From positions 49,676,343 to 49,740,342 of the forward strand of contig NC_079215.1 of assembly GCF_029633865.1 (NCBI RefSeq): a DNA stretch of 64,000 bases. Direction: 5' to 3'. How positions within the stretch are numbered: position 1 is the stretch's first letter; every line of letters begins with the position of its first letter. A program made the translations under genes and the position numbers. Shown one piece after another: positions 24,801 through 36,390 of the stretch. The stretch comes from Lampris incognitus. Its lineage: Eukaryota; Chordata; Actinopteri; Lampriformes; Lampridae. The notes under the pieces were generated by a model. The model searched no databases. It was not told the DNA's origin and saw only the letters and a program-made list of their open reading frames with translations.

Positions 24801-27800
24801 TGGTGAAGAACAGGTAAGGGACAGTGCCTGGAGGAGATACCACACAATAGCTACAATCAGGTATTTTTCCCCCCAAAATGCACGGCGGTCATGCATCTCA
24901 GTCAGTTGTTTATAGGATACTGTTCATAGGAGGTGAAATAGTTGGTAGCGGCGATGACACTGAAGGTTTAGTCTCCAGCCCGGTGACAATGATGTCGTTC
25001 ATTCGCGTGTACTGCGCCAAATCATCCACCCGGTTCTCCAGGAGACGACTCTCTTTTCCTTCTGTGTTTTGTGGCCTCAGGACCTTGACTTCTTCCACCA
25101 GGTCCAAAATCGTTTTCTGTTGCAGTCTGACAGTTGCGACCTCCTCCGTCAGAAAGTCGAGCGACCTTTTTAAATCGTTGACTTCCTCGGTTGGGGGATT
25201 CTTTTTTTTTTTGTCCCCTGGCGTTTTGTTTGTGCCAGCTAGTTAGCTTAGCCAGTTAGTTAGCTTAGCTAGCCACCGGCACAGCCGTCGTCTTTTTCAG
25301 TCGCAAAAAGAGAACCCGGCTCCGTGTCTCGCTCACTTTCGTCCGCAGTTGCCCAATAATGACTTGATGTAAACAGATGTCTTTCTGTGCAAAATTAGTT
25401 TTTCTTGATGTAAAGAAGAAAAAAAAGGTCAGGTCTCGGAGCTTGCAAAAGGATCGACCACTCACTCCGCCATCTTGACCGGAAGTCTGCGCTACAGCGT
25501 CAGTTAGAGTGACTCACTGAAGCAAGAGGAGTAAAAAACTAACATCCTCAATAAAAATAATTTGCTACAAAAGTCATCCTTTCTTTTTATTAAAACCTGT
25601 ATTAAAAGGCATATTTTGTTTGAATTAACGGCAAAAAATAAAAATAAAAACAATAAAAGAATAGGTCAAATTACGGATTGAAAATAATACCTGATTCAGC
25701 TTTGCAGCTCTTTGTCACGGGGTCCATCTCGTAGCCCATCTTACAATCACACTTGTAGCTGCCAGGTAGGTTGATACAGATCTGACTACATACATCCAAG
25801 TCGGCACATTCATCGATGTCTGCAGGTAAGGATGAGAGGCAAAAGTCAAAAAGGGGAGCATTGGCAAAGCTGACACTGTCATTTTAATTAATTTTTCATC
25901 AGCAATCACTATCATTCAGTACTAATTCATTTTGTTTATATTTTACTCTTGCTTTTACAAGGGTGACAAAAACGATTGATACGCTGGTTGTTTGTAATGT
26001 GTTAGGACCCAAAACTTGATCACTGGTGCATTTGAATAATGCTGTCACGAGTTTGGGTCCCAATGTAAGACATGAAGTTTAGGCACTTTAAAATGCAGCC
26101 ATATTTAGTTTCTGCTCAAATCAGTGCATGTAGATGTGTCACATCCACCTCTCTCACCTTCACAAGTCTTCTTGTCCATCTTTAGGCCGTATCCGGTGTG
26201 GCAGGAGCAGTTGTTGCCAATCTTCAGATCGTTACAAATATGGGAGCAGCCTCCATTTTCAATCAAACACTCGTTGTTGTCTATAGGGCATCGGATACAC
26301 AGAACCAACATTAAATGATGACAGTCTCTTTCCACTGGCAGAGCACCCACTCTCCCAAACCACTCACTGTCTTGGCCAGCAAGCCGCTGCTGTTTAGCCA
26401 GCTGTTTCCCATCATATTTTCCTATTTAAGATGTGGTTTCCCCGCCACCCCCAAAATGATGATATGCCATATCCCCAGATCAGCTAAACCTGTTGACCTC
26501 TACAACGTCTTTTTTTGTGGGAGGGTTTAAGAGCAGGAGGACTGAACAACTGTAACAAACAAAATACATATTGAGCAAACTACAGGGGGGCGGGGGGGGG
26601 GGGGCGGAGAGACTGACCCACAGCTGTTAAAGACAACAAGATGTCATTTCACTCTCACTCACCACACAGCCTGGCAGGTTCATCTGACCAGTCCTTGCAG
26701 TCCTGTCGACGGTTGCACACCCTCTCAATGCTAATGCACTCCCCGCTGCGACACTTGAACATGGTGGGGCCTTCACACGCATTCACTGAAAAGGAGGAAA
26801 AGGAAATATAATCTGATTAGATGGAAATCAACAAAATTTGATGACAAGACAAATTAGAAGAGCAGCCAACTGCAGGGTTGAATTTATAAGAAATTGTTGT
26901 GCATCTAATTTGCTAACCGTATCTTCTTAAGATTAATTATCTTAAGAGACATTAACCTCAAACTAATTGTGAGGTAGCTTGAATGTTTTAGCAGGGCTGC
27001 AACTGACAATTACTTTCACAATAGAATAATCTATTGATTACTGTTTTGATTAATCAATTAGTCTATAAAATGTCAAAAATAATTACATATGCTAATTACA
27101 AGTTCCCATAGCTGAAGGTAGTGTTTACAACTGTTTACTTAGTCTGATCAGCAGCCAAAAAAAACCCCCTAAAATATTGATTTTATTAGAACATGAATCA
27201 GAGAAAAGCAAGCAAATCTCAAATCAGCAAATGTTTGACATTTTCACTTGATAGTGTCTAAAACAATTAATCGATTACCAAAATGACAATTGTTAAACAT
27301 TCTGTCGACTGAATAATGGATGAATCGATTAATTGTTTCAGCACTATATGTTTGTAGAATATATGGAGATAAAAGTTGATTTGATCTGAGATTAAAAAAA
27401 AGAGATAAAGTTTCACCTTTGTGACAGTCAACCTCATCACTGAGGTCCCTGCAGTCGTACTCTTTGTCACACTGACGGCTGCCATGAATACAGGAGCCGT
27501 CCTTGCACTGGAACTCATCTTGGCGACAGGTGGCATGGCCTAGTGAAATCAAAACGGAAAAAATAGATGAAAAGAGAGGAGACACACACTAGACGCATTG
27601 TTTAAGTTGAACACAATGAAGAGGAAAATGGCAATGATGGAAAAGAGAAACCCCAGCCATAAGCAAAAATATCCCCAAAGAAGCCGACTCACTGCAGTTG
27701 ACCTCGTCCGATCGGTCCTGGCAATCGACACTCCCATCACAGTGCCACCTGCCGTGGATGCACTCCCCACTGCCACAGTGAAACTCATGGACCCCGCAGG

Positions 27801-30800
27801 GCTTTGCTGTCTTGTGTGGCTGCCTCCCCGCACAGTTCTGGGGCCACTCGTCTGATCCGTCCACACAGTCTCTGTCTCCATCACATGCCCACAGAGCTGG
27901 CACACACACCGTGTTATTGCACTGGAAGGCAGCTGAGCTACAGGTGGCGGTCGGGCAGGAGGCTTCATCAGAACTGTCCGTACAGTCATTGTCTTCGTCA
28001 CACACGAAAGAGGTGGAGATGCACTGGCCATTGGCACAGCGAAACTCATCCGTCGTGCATTCCTTGGGAACTGTGGTGAGGTGGAGACAGAGGCGTTGAG
28101 AAAACAAAGTGTTTAAGTAGATCTACTAAAAACAGTGACCAAGTAAATCTCTAAGTGCAATCACAGCAGGATGACCCTATAACCCTATATAATGAATTTT
28201 TATGACGTACCACAGCTCTGTTCATCAGCACCATTGTCACAGTCAGCTTTACCATCACATTGCCAAGCCTGAGGTGTACACTGGTTCCTGGGATTGCCAC
28301 AGTGAAACTCTGAGGGCAGACAGGTCTTGGCCTCTGGTGAGGGACACGGCAAACACAGAAAGGGAAGTTGGAAGTAGAGAGATCAAATAATGAGTAATTT
28401 TTGTTGAACATATTGACGTATAATAAGAATATGCCAAATGTCATTTGCCAATTGTTTATGGATCTATGCCTACGAAAGTATAAAATTGATAATAAATTAA
28501 TTACAGCACAACACAGTTTTACAAAACTTCTTACATGGAATCATATCTTATTTTATTTCTATATAATATTTCATAAAATTCATTTGTATTTCACTTGTTG
28601 TACAGGCATATAATGACTCAAGGGATCGTATACAAACTGGAAAGTGATTGGTATTATTTACCACAGGTGGCTTGCAGCTCATCAGTTCCATCTCCGCAAT
28701 CGTCCATCCCATCACACACCCATTTGCTGGTGATACACTTCCCGTTTCCACACCTGAACTGCCGAGTGCTGCATGTTCTGGCTGCATCTATAAGTAAAAA
28801 AAATTTTTTTTAGAAATGCACCAGTCATTCAATATGGTTGAGACAGGCATATATAGCTGTTACACAGATACCAACTGACCTCATTCAGAGGAAGAGATCT
28901 AAATTACTAAGATTTTAGAGGAAATACAGATTTTACTGCTCATTGTGCACTGGTGAAGAGCACTTACACAACAATATATGGGCAAAAGAAAGGTAATATC
29001 CTGGTAAAGCTAATATTTAACTTATAACCAACATAACAAAGGCATAAATCTACAGTAGTAGGCCATAAAGATAAAGACCAACAATTACACCTTGTTATAT
29101 TTACAAGGGAATAATAGAGATGGTAACAGTCCAGTGTGGTTCCTTAACTTCCGCTGGAACAGGATATGAGGAAAGATCCTCTGTACTTCTACTAAAGTAA
29201 AATCATTTCACAAGGGGACCAACACCTGCTGTATCTAGCTTTACCCTCAGTAACAAGCTCACATATACGTACCCACCCCCACAATAACACAAACAGAAAA
29301 GAGGCTATTGCTTTTTCAGAGGTTTCCATTTCATTTGCCTATATACGCAAATGAAATGTGTGGTTTGCAATTTGCTTGTTATTTGACTTCCTGCAAATCA
29401 AACATCTCTTGCTGGATAGGAGTATGTGTGTGTGTGTGTGTGTGTGGGGGGGGGAATCGATACAGCATAGTATCATGATATTTTGCATGTCAATATTGTA
29501 TCGATACATGGCCACCAAGTATTGATATTTTATTATTTACTTATTTTATTTTGTTATTATTCTATTATTATTGATTTTAATTTCATTTAAATTCAATTTA
29601 ACAGCAGTTTACTTTAAAATTCCCCAGTTGCTGACGGGGCTGCACAATTTTTTCATTGCATTGTTCAAAATACCTGTAATATAGTACAGTAGACCACACA
29701 CATTTGCATTCAATTAAGCTGGACTAAGTAGAATGTAATGCAAACAGTTCAGTTTGTCAGGTGCATGCAACATTCATGACAGGTTTTCTAACAGTGTTTG
29801 TCAGTCTGTCTGCTTGCCAATCCCATTTTGATTCCATGAAAATGATTGATGTGCGATGAACAGACTGAGAACTATTTCATTAGATAAAACAGATGGTGAC
29901 AAAGTTTTCCTTTGGGGGACACAATTTGCACTTGAAAAAAAGGTAATAAATCGCATTATATCGCAATATATGGCCTGGCGGCCTGTCCAGGGTGTCTCCT
30001 CGCCTGCCGCCCAGTGACTGCTGGAATAGGCTGCAGGATCCCCGCGACCCTGAGAGCAGGATAAGTGGCACAGATAATGGATGGATGGATGGACATGTAT
30101 TGCAATAGTCAGCATATTGCAAAATGTTTAAAATTGCAATATTACCATATCATGATGATATCGTATTGTGGGGCCTCTGGTGATTCCCATCCCTATTGCT
30201 GGACAATTAAACTTTTATCTAATTGAATACTGTGGCCTATTCAACCTTTCTGCCCCCACAAATAGCCTTCAACATGCAAATACATTCAAATTAGGATTTT
30301 TTCCCCCCTCCTTTTTTTTTTATCCCAATATGACATTTCCAATTCCCTATTCTCCTTAGTTTCCCCCATTGCACAATGCCTACATTGGTTGGGGGGTGGG
30401 GATTAGACTCCACATGAATCCTCAGAAATGTGTAGCAAGCCAATCACTTCTTTTCACCTGCCAGCAGCAGGCTTCTCCTGGGGAGCTCGGCGTGTGTGGG
30501 GGCCCACCTGTAAGAGACACTCTTTATAATGGTGGGATGCAATACCCCTGCTGGCTCCCCATCCAGTAGCATAGACAATTGTGCTCCCTGCGATGCCTGG
30601 CTGAGCTGAAGGGGACACCACAACTGTGAACCTCAGTGTTGGAATGCTATCCATATTAGTCCACTGCCCCTCCTTGAAAACCCCTCAAATCTGGATGAAC
30701 GAAGACCAGAAACCTGATCATCAAAATGTCCACTAACCACACACCTACATTTATTCAAAAAAGGTCGCCAATAGTACGAGACTTAATGACTCACAGCTCA

Positions 30801-33800
30801 AACTGTTGTGACACCTCTTTTTATATTTCAACATCATATCTTAGAGAGATGATCTCAAATTGACCTTGGGTTAGTTTGGGCTCCAGCATCCTGGGACCTC
30901 ACGACCTAAATGACCCCAACAGTCAAACCATGGAAACCATGAGGATGATAGATGATGATGATAGTAGAGTAGAGCAGACATGAAGCGTTGCTCCATAATA
31001 ACTATAGGATTGTGTTTGACATCATCAATCAAATATCCTCAGCCAAACTCTCATATGCCCTCTGGGCATACAGACAGGAAGTTGGACGCAAAAGGGACTA
31101 TCCCTTTAAGACAATAGTATGGGAGGGGTTGAACAATCACACCACCAGTTGCTGATTGGCCCCAGGGTGACATTCTTCATAACTGCCTCACCACAGACAG
31201 AGGAGGGGACTGAGAACATGTCTGTTAGCTTGGACAGTATGTTTGGCTGAGTGATGACAGGGAAAAAAGGGTAACTACGCAATGACACAGATCGGAACCC
31301 CCTCTGAGGATGCCTTCCCAATCGATGGCACTCAACCAAGGATGACTGCTTTCTTGCCAGGAAATAAGAGAGTGCAGATTTAAAGCATCCCAGTAGATAC
31401 AGTTTACAGTATCTCATCTGGCATTATTGTTAGCCTGATTTAGAGAATTCACGGTTGGAATGAGAAAGGAAAAATCTGAGGGGAGGTCCAGTGCTCTCCC
31501 AAAGCACATTCATTACCATACACACGTTTCCAGGGAAGCCACCCACTCACCCCCCCCCCACACACACACATGCAGACAGTGAATGGATACCATGGCCAGG
31601 CATGCTTCCAGAGAAAGTTCCAGGAATAGAGTTTTCCGAGCATTGTCCAGCTGTTCTTGGCCAGACGCATCGACAAATTTACGAGGCTAGCCTACTGCTG
31701 TATGAGCCTTATAAAGTACCTCAAATGCAAATGGAAAGTGAGAGTTTCCCACTACCGGACACACTCTGGGACTCTCACTCACCACACTTTTTTGAAAGCC
31801 ATTCATTTATTGCACCCATGGGAGTGCTACCAAAAGTGGGTCAACTGCTGGACCCTCTGTGACCTCAAATATCTTGAGTCTGCCTCTCTGATGGTGGAAA
31901 CTGTAAACCCGACGGGGAAATGTTTTCAATTTCCACAGCTAATCTTCCTTACACCATCAGCAACTGGGTCAAGAGACTCAAGAAAATAGTTGAGAAGCAT
32001 GCAGAACGATATGCTTAGTTTCCTCCTCCTTTCATTCTTCCTTCCTTTGTGGTGGTCCAGTGCAGTGTGACTCACACTTGAACAATGCAAATTTAACAAA
32101 GTTACTGTCGACCAGATTCGATTTACTTCCAAAGAACCAATTTCTTTGTAAGTCAGAGACGTCGAAATCACATCATCGCAAAATTGCCTCTATCACAGCA
32201 GAGGCTGAAACATGATTATAAAAAAGCCAATTCAAGGTTGAGCAGAAAGGTTGAACTCATAGAACATAACATGGATGCAACCCCCAATGAGCAACCCTTT
32301 CTTCTTCTTGTTTCTCTGAATATCATAAATATACTGTCAGTGTATTCCTACGTATCTGTGAGAAGGTGACTAAGCAAACCTCCTGCTTTTATCAGAGATC
32401 TACTTTAAGTTTCATTGGAGAGAAGCTGCTGTCCTTATAAGACAGTCAGTAATTCCTTTTTTGGGCATTCAGCAGACATAAGCAACTAATTGATGTAAAC
32501 CATCTTTTTGGTTCCTTGCTCCCCTGGCAACGCAACAGAGCCAACTGATACATAATCAGGTTTCCCTCATTTTCAGGCCCTCCAAAACTGAGAGTCACGG
32601 GTGACTGTGACCACTCACTGATCAAAACCCATTCATCCATCCATCATAATAATCTTATATGCATGCAACTGCATCTTATATTCAGACACTCAAACTGAGC
32701 CACATTACTAGCTTTTAGATGGCAAAGCAGTCTAAAAGCTGGGTGTTTGGGTTGTCATCTATGCTACACAGTGTTGCCGGTGGTGGACTGATTCAACTGT
32801 GTACCCTCTGAGCTAACTACAAGACCACATTCTGCAGGTATGAAACCAGTCAGAACTACGGCCAGATCAATTAGCGTTAACTGCTGAGAAACAAGCATCC
32901 CCATTAGATGCTATTAATACCCCCGGTCTGCACCTAGTGACCGGCGTATTGTTCCACAACAACAATACCATGTAAGGCCACTGGGATACCATGGATGAAA
33001 GAGAAGGTCACTCACTCACTGCTTAAAAATGTAAATACACTAACACGGTGAGAAAGAAGGAGAGAGAGAGAAAGAGAGAGGAAAGAGAGATAACTGTAGG
33101 GACAGAAAGGCGGAGACAGAGTGAACAGCGTAAATCTTCACGTCAAAATGCATGAAAAGAGACGGACATGTTGATTGACAGCAGAAACCAGTAGACTGAG
33201 GCGGGAAGTTGCACTGGTCATTAACTTGCATGACAACAATGCTCCTTTGTGACACCCCCCCCCCACACACACACACACAACACACACAGGCCACTGACCA
33301 TCAAAGAAAGGTGTGACTATTTACTTAAATACACAGACCAGGAAAGGCTTGGCTTTTACGCTTGGCTGTTGATTAATAACCAGGACTCACGTGTATCACG
33401 CCAGCCTGCGCCTTACCTTGAAGATCTGGGTTTTATTCTCTCAGTAATCAGGCTGCACTTTGTTTACACTCCCTGACCTAAAAGCAGCTGACCTCTTTTT
33501 TTTTTTAAATCAGAGGCCACTTGGGGCAGTACTAATGCTACTGGTCCCCAATATGGCCACATTTAGCTTGATGTCTAGATGCCAAGAACTTTGGATGTGC
33601 CCCAACCGATCAAGCTGGAGACTGTGATAATTCATGGAACGTAAACGCAACTCTTTAAGGCATGAAACAAGTTGAACAATTAAGTGTCTGCATACTATTC
33701 AGAAGTCGTCAAAGGTTTTATCCTGGGCATTAACCTCATTTCACAGCCACCCCACTGCAGCCACTTTTGTTTACCTGTGTATGAGAATTTGGTTGAACCC

Positions 33801-35452
33801 AGTCAAGGATGCAAAATGGTGTCACAGGTGCCAACCCGTTTAAATTTCATCTGACAGTGCTGCATCAAAATGTTGGTAGATTAGTGAAAGAAACGAATTA
33901 CTTTCGAGCTCTGCCTGTTGACTGACCCAAGTCAAATCAACCCCAAATGTATATCTAGCCCATGCAAAACAACAGACCTCTGGAAGACGTTTAACAGGTA
34001 ATAATAACCCATGTGAAAACACAAAACAACTGCATCGTAATAATGTGAAAGCAAAACTTCAGCACAGATACCCCCCCCCCAACACACACACACACACACA
34101 CACAGAAACAATGCAACTAATCTGACCAAATGAGAGCGTGCCATAGATCGGTAAAACTGGAACTAAATTCTAATCTGAAAATCTCTTTGAGTTGACTAGA
34201 AGATTATTGAAGAGGTTGTCAGAATGGGGCTGCAGCAAGGGTAACTTCTGTGGAGTATTAGGGGGTTTTGTTTTATTGCATGACAATAGCTGTTCATTGT
34301 ATGTAAGAAAGTACTCATGCCTTGGCCTACATTTTGTCACGTGATGAACGTCTGAAGAAAAAGGCGGTCAACACAACAACAAAAAAAAGAGAGGAAAAAA
34401 AGGTGTTCACTTACTGAAAATCAGACAAGGGCAAGATTTATGGTTTGTGTGAATGCCCTTCTGATGCTGCTTAAGGGTTCTGAGAGAGTTCTGACAAGCA
34501 ACGACAGATTCCCTGTTACTGTATAAAAGCACACACACTAGGCCAAGAAAGCCTGGTATAAAATGCGGTTTAGGGTGGTTTACGTTTAACAGTGGGGATG
34601 GACAGTTCCACGTTTGGCTCGGTGCAAGGGAAGTGTCCTGAATTGGAAAGGGAAGTTTTCTGTACACCACAGCCGTGTACAGTCGAGTACTACTTGAGTA
34701 TCTATAGGCCACGCCCTTTCTCGTTGTTGACCGCCGTTTCCTGTCGATCTGAAACATGAGACAAGCCGGCGACACACAAATCTGATTGGCTCGCCCACTG
34801 CGGCGCCCGGCGAGACGCACCAATCGCTTGGCTGTATTTAAATCCCATTCATACACACGCGAAACTATTAACTACAACTTTTATATTACATCTTAACTGT
34901 TTGAAATGTGTAGAGTGAATCCGAGTCAGCTGCAAGGATGAGGAAGGGGTTTCCCAAGAATACAATGGCATAAAAAAAAAAACCCAACTCCCTCCCTCCC
35001 TCCCCACAGGCCCCCGGCCACAACTCATCACGTTAAATTTATAAATTCGTGTAAACAACGACCGCTAAATAAACTTGACACAAGCCATTTTTATAGGTTA
35101 TAAACCAAAAACGTCCGTTTGTTCAAGAAGCCTATGAGCTGTATGCGAAGCCAATATATAAACTGGATAACTCAAATTTCGATTCTGTCTGAGAAGCGTC
35201 TGTCTGTACTGATACGCAGATGCGTGAGATATGCATTCAGTCTGGATATATGGGGGTCAGGGGTGCGTTGCTGGTTCGTGAAAACAAGCAAGGCTTAAAA
35301 AGCCCCCCCCCCTACTTCTTATCTTTAATGATTCAGATCAAATCTGCTCTCTTACCTGCCGGGGATAAATAATGAATCAGCAACAACAGGAGACATGCGG
35401 ACAGTCCGGTGGTTCTCCGCCGCATCCAAACCATCTTCCCTCCGTCAGACAT
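20445..35452 (-). CDS. ldlr: Low-density lipoprotein receptor, complete
   Basis: Cell-surface receptor that binds apoB/apoE lipoproteins, enters clathrin-coated pits and releases cargo in acidic endosomes. Eighteen exons with GT-AG borders join to 2694 bases: 897 residues from ATG 35452, or 891 from ATG 35434, which lies in a tighter signal-peptide context. Residues (long form): signal peptide to about 32; LDL-A repeats 1-7, about 33-323; EGF-A, 324-364; EGF-B, 365-407; YWTD propeller to about 674; EGF-C to 725; Ser/Thr-rich to 805; membrane span about 821-845; NPVY at 860-863. Seven rather than eight LDL-A repeats, the [11 protein letters not shown] tail and the smarca4 and ap1m2 neighbours identify LDLR rather than VLDLR. 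Many exon lengths equal those of human LDLR as I know them. Teleosts may carry two ldlr copies; which one this is cannot be told. Confidence 0.97.
20694..20854 (-). CDS. ldlr: ldlr exon 17 (membrane span and cytoplasmic tail)
   Basis: 161 bases. Rest of the helix ([12 protein letters not shown]), then [20 protein letters not shown] with the NPVY coated-pit signal, ending GSDGYVYPQ. Confidence 0.95.
20989..21066 (-). CDS. ldlr: ldlr exon 16 (start of membrane span)
   Basis: 78 bases. The second half, [11 protein letters not shown], begins the transmembrane helix. Confidence 0.9.
   Translation of the reverse strand, partial: LTVDMLQCPKKCSHPILLRCTSCCQ
21206..21225. repeat. Short (CA)n in ldlr intron 15
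   Basis: About ten CA units close to the exon 15 donor. Confidence 0.7.
21244..21483 (-). CDS. ldlr: ldlr exon 15 (Ser/Thr-rich, O-glycosylated stalk)
   Basis: 240 bases encoding a run of Thr, Ser and Pro ([17 protein letters not shown]-like core). It is longer than the 171 bases of the human exon. The length suggests expansion of an ACC/ACA-rich repeat. Confidence 0.9.
21658..21810 (-). CDS. ldlr: ldlr exon 14 (EGF-C)
   Basis: 153 bases. [20 protein letters not shown], then [10 protein letters not shown]. The upstream intron begins with a long (GA)n run that starts about 19 bases from the exon border. Confidence 0.93.
21829..21877. repeat. (GA)n in ldlr intron 13
   Basis: About 24 GA units on the plus strand, which is a CT tract in the transcript just before the exon 14 acceptor. 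It forms an extended polypyrimidine tract. Confidence 0.85.
22520..22642 (+). repeat. Interspersed retroelement 3' end in ldlr intron 13
   Basis: Ends CCTGAGGGATGAATAAAGTATTCTGATTCTGA in pieces typical of a fish repeat family (GGGATGAATAAAGTATTCTG). Short and 5'-truncated. Confidence 0.45.
22679..22820 (-). CDS. ldlr: ldlr exon 13 (propeller)
   Basis: 142 bases. [20 protein letters not shown] and the end [10 protein letters not shown]. Confidence 0.93.
23514..23653 (-). CDS. ldlr: ldlr exon 12 (propeller)
   Basis: 140 bases. [20 protein letters not shown], then a HPISLTVFE end in phase 0. Confidence 0.93.
23836..23954 (-). CDS. ldlr: ldlr exon 11 (propeller)
   Basis: 119 bases. [20 protein letters not shown] and IVWPNGITL. 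Confidence 0.95.
24090..24317 (-). CDS. ldlr: ldlr exon 10 (propeller)
   Basis: 228 bases. [17 protein letters not shown] and [11 protein letters not shown]. An N-glycosylation sequon NSS is seen near its start. Confidence 0.95.
24656..24827 (-). CDS. ldlr: ldlr exon 9 (propeller blade 1)
   Basis: 172 bases. [20 protein letters not shown] and an FWSD variant of the YWTD motif. Ends in phase 2 at the donor GTAGGG. Confidence 0.95.
24870..25500 (-). mobile_element. LINE 5' end with ORF1-like coiled-coil fragment
   Basis: The minus strand opens with CTTCCGGTCAAGATGGCGGA, a leader seen at retroelement 5' ends. It then encodes [20 protein letters not shown] and [20 protein letters not shown], an ORF1-type heptad coiled coil. 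It stops after about 100 recognisable residues. It lies between ldlr exons 8 and 9. The 5' end is kept and the 3' end lost, the reverse of normal LINE truncation. Confidence 0.6.
25691..25819 (-). CDS. ldlr: ldlr exon 8 (EGF-B)
   Basis: 129 bases. [20 protein letters not shown], then SYKCDC, a calcium-binding EGF module. Confidence 0.93.
26158..26280 (-). CDS. ldlr: ldlr exon 7 (EGF-A)
   Basis: 123 bases. [20 protein letters not shown] is the calcium-binding EGF-A module that PCSK9 contacts in mammals. The residue after KIG is Asn where human has Tyr. Confidence 0.95.
26663..26785 (-). CDS. ldlr: ldlr exon 6 (LDL-A repeat 7)
   Basis: 123 bases. [18 protein letters not shown] has the DWSDEP form typical of the last repeat. 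Confidence 0.93.
26993..27351. mobile_element. Non-autonomous palindromic DNA element
   Basis: Left end AGGGCTGCAACTGACAATTA and right end ATTAATTGTTTCAGCAC are rough inverted repeats with internal ATTAATCGATTA-type arms (TTAATCAATTAGTC / AATTAATCGATTACC). This pattern fits an abundant fish MITE. It lies in the intron between ldlr exons 5 and 6. Confidence 0.55.
27417..27539 (-). CDS. ldlr: ldlr exon 5 (LDL-A repeat 6)
   Basis: 123 bases. [18 protein letters not shown] is nearly identical to the human repeat. Confidence 0.95.
27693..28070 (-). CDS. ldlr: ldlr exon 4 (LDL-A repeats 3-5)
   Basis: 378 bases encoding three repeats in one exon, as in other LDLR genes, with calcium blocks [24 protein letters not shown] and [11 protein letters not shown]. 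An 11-residue linker ([11 protein letters not shown]) separates repeats 4 and 5. Confidence 0.95.
28211..28333 (-). CDS. ldlr: ldlr exon 3 (LDL-A repeat 2)
   Basis: 123 bases, phase 1 to 1, with [16 protein letters not shown] as the calcium site. Confidence 0.93.
28662..28787 (-). CDS. ldlr: ldlr exon 2 (LDL-A repeat 1)
   Basis: Six-cysteine LDL-A repeat with the calcium-binding DDCGDGTDE block. Starts and ends in phase 1. Confidence 0.93.
29426..30200. mobile_element. Palindromic repeat in ldlr intron 1 with SINE-C insert
   Basis: (TG)n and G-run, then GGAATCGATACAGCATAGTA at 29451. At the right, GGCCTCTGGTGATTCCCATC ends the unit near 30195. Internal TATTGTATCGATAC and TATCATGATGATATCG arms match a common fish repeat. 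A SINE-C 3' fragment (about 29973-30097, ending in (GGAT)n) is inserted. Confidence 0.45.
30300..30660 (-). repeat. Possible ancient SINE-A relative
   Basis: Shares CACTTCTTTTCACCTG and a polypyrimidine start with the reverse strand of SINE-A, but the rest is diverged. Weak support. Confidence 0.3.
30661..35355. other. ldlr intron 1, remainder
   Basis: No exon or clear transposon recognised, apart from a short AC run near 34082-34104. A GC-rich patch at 34780-34850 has CCAAT boxes (see findings). Confidence 0.4.
35356..35452 (-). CDS. ldlr: ldlr exon 1 (signal peptide)
   Basis: Two in-frame ATGs, at 35452 and 35434. The reading [20 protein letters not shown] is a basic n-region followed by a Leu-rich core. 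A GTAAG donor follows, phase 1. Intron 1 is 6.6 kb. Confidence 0.9.
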
Positions 35453-35730
35453 CCACACAAACTAGGAAAAATAAAATAAAATGTGTTCTGGGGTGGGGGC
35501 GGTGGGGGAGACCACCCGCTGCCAAATTGACAAGAGAACTGAGAAGTTGAGTGTGAAGCGCAGGTGAGGGAGGAAGTGGGCTTGCTGTCGGAAGGATGCG
35601 GAGGGATGTATGTTGATTCGCCGCCGCTGTTTGGACTGAGAGACCTGAGTGGATGTGAGTCAGCGCCGGCAGGCGGGAGGAAAATGTTTGTGGTGCTCGG
35701 TTTTCGGAGCCCCATCTGAATCATGTCCAC

Positions 35731-35758
35731 GGGGGCGGGGCTAACGCAGTGGTGTGAT
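35731..35758 (-). promoter_or_regulatory. ldlr: ldlr promoter: SRE-like box plus GC box
   Basis: The minus strand carries ATCACACCAC (35758-35749), one base from the LDLR sterol regulatory element ATCACCCCAC bound by SREBP. It continues CTGCG like the mammalian CTGC. Ten bases on is GCCCCGCCCCC (35741-35731), an Sp1-type site in the position of the mammalian SRE-adjacent Sp1 repeat. The pair is about 300 bases upstream of the first ATG. Sterol-repressed expression is inferred. Confidence 0.75.
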
Positions 35759-35861
35759 GTTTGAAACGCGCCGCGGGGAGGAGTCACGAAAAGCCACGAC
35801 GATACTGTTACCACTCTCCCGTCGTCCTTGGCTCACCCCCGTCATCCTCCCAAGTCTCACG

Positions 35862-36212
<351 letters not shown>

Positions 36213-36319
36213 TAGAGAGAAGATGCCCGTATGACCTCTGATGACGAGTAGTTCTGATTTCCTACGTTAAATGCACTTACTGTAAGTCGCATTTGGATAA
36301 ACGCATCAAATGACTGTAA

Positions 36320-36322
<3 letters not shown>

Positions 36323-36388
<66 letters not shown>
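36323..36388. repeat. (GT)n microsatellite
   Basis: About 33 uninterrupted GT units. Confidence 0.95.

Positions 36389-36390
<2 letters not shown>

Noticed and set aside
34407-34856. 149-codon minus-strand open frame in ldlr intron 1
   Set aside because: No recognisable domain, no splice context, and it overlaps a promoter-like GC patch.
20445-35452. VLDLR as the receptor identity (next to SMARCA2)
   Set aside because: Only seven LDL-A repeats, and the cytoplasmic tail, EGF-A and neighbouring smarca4 and ap1m2 all fit LDLR.
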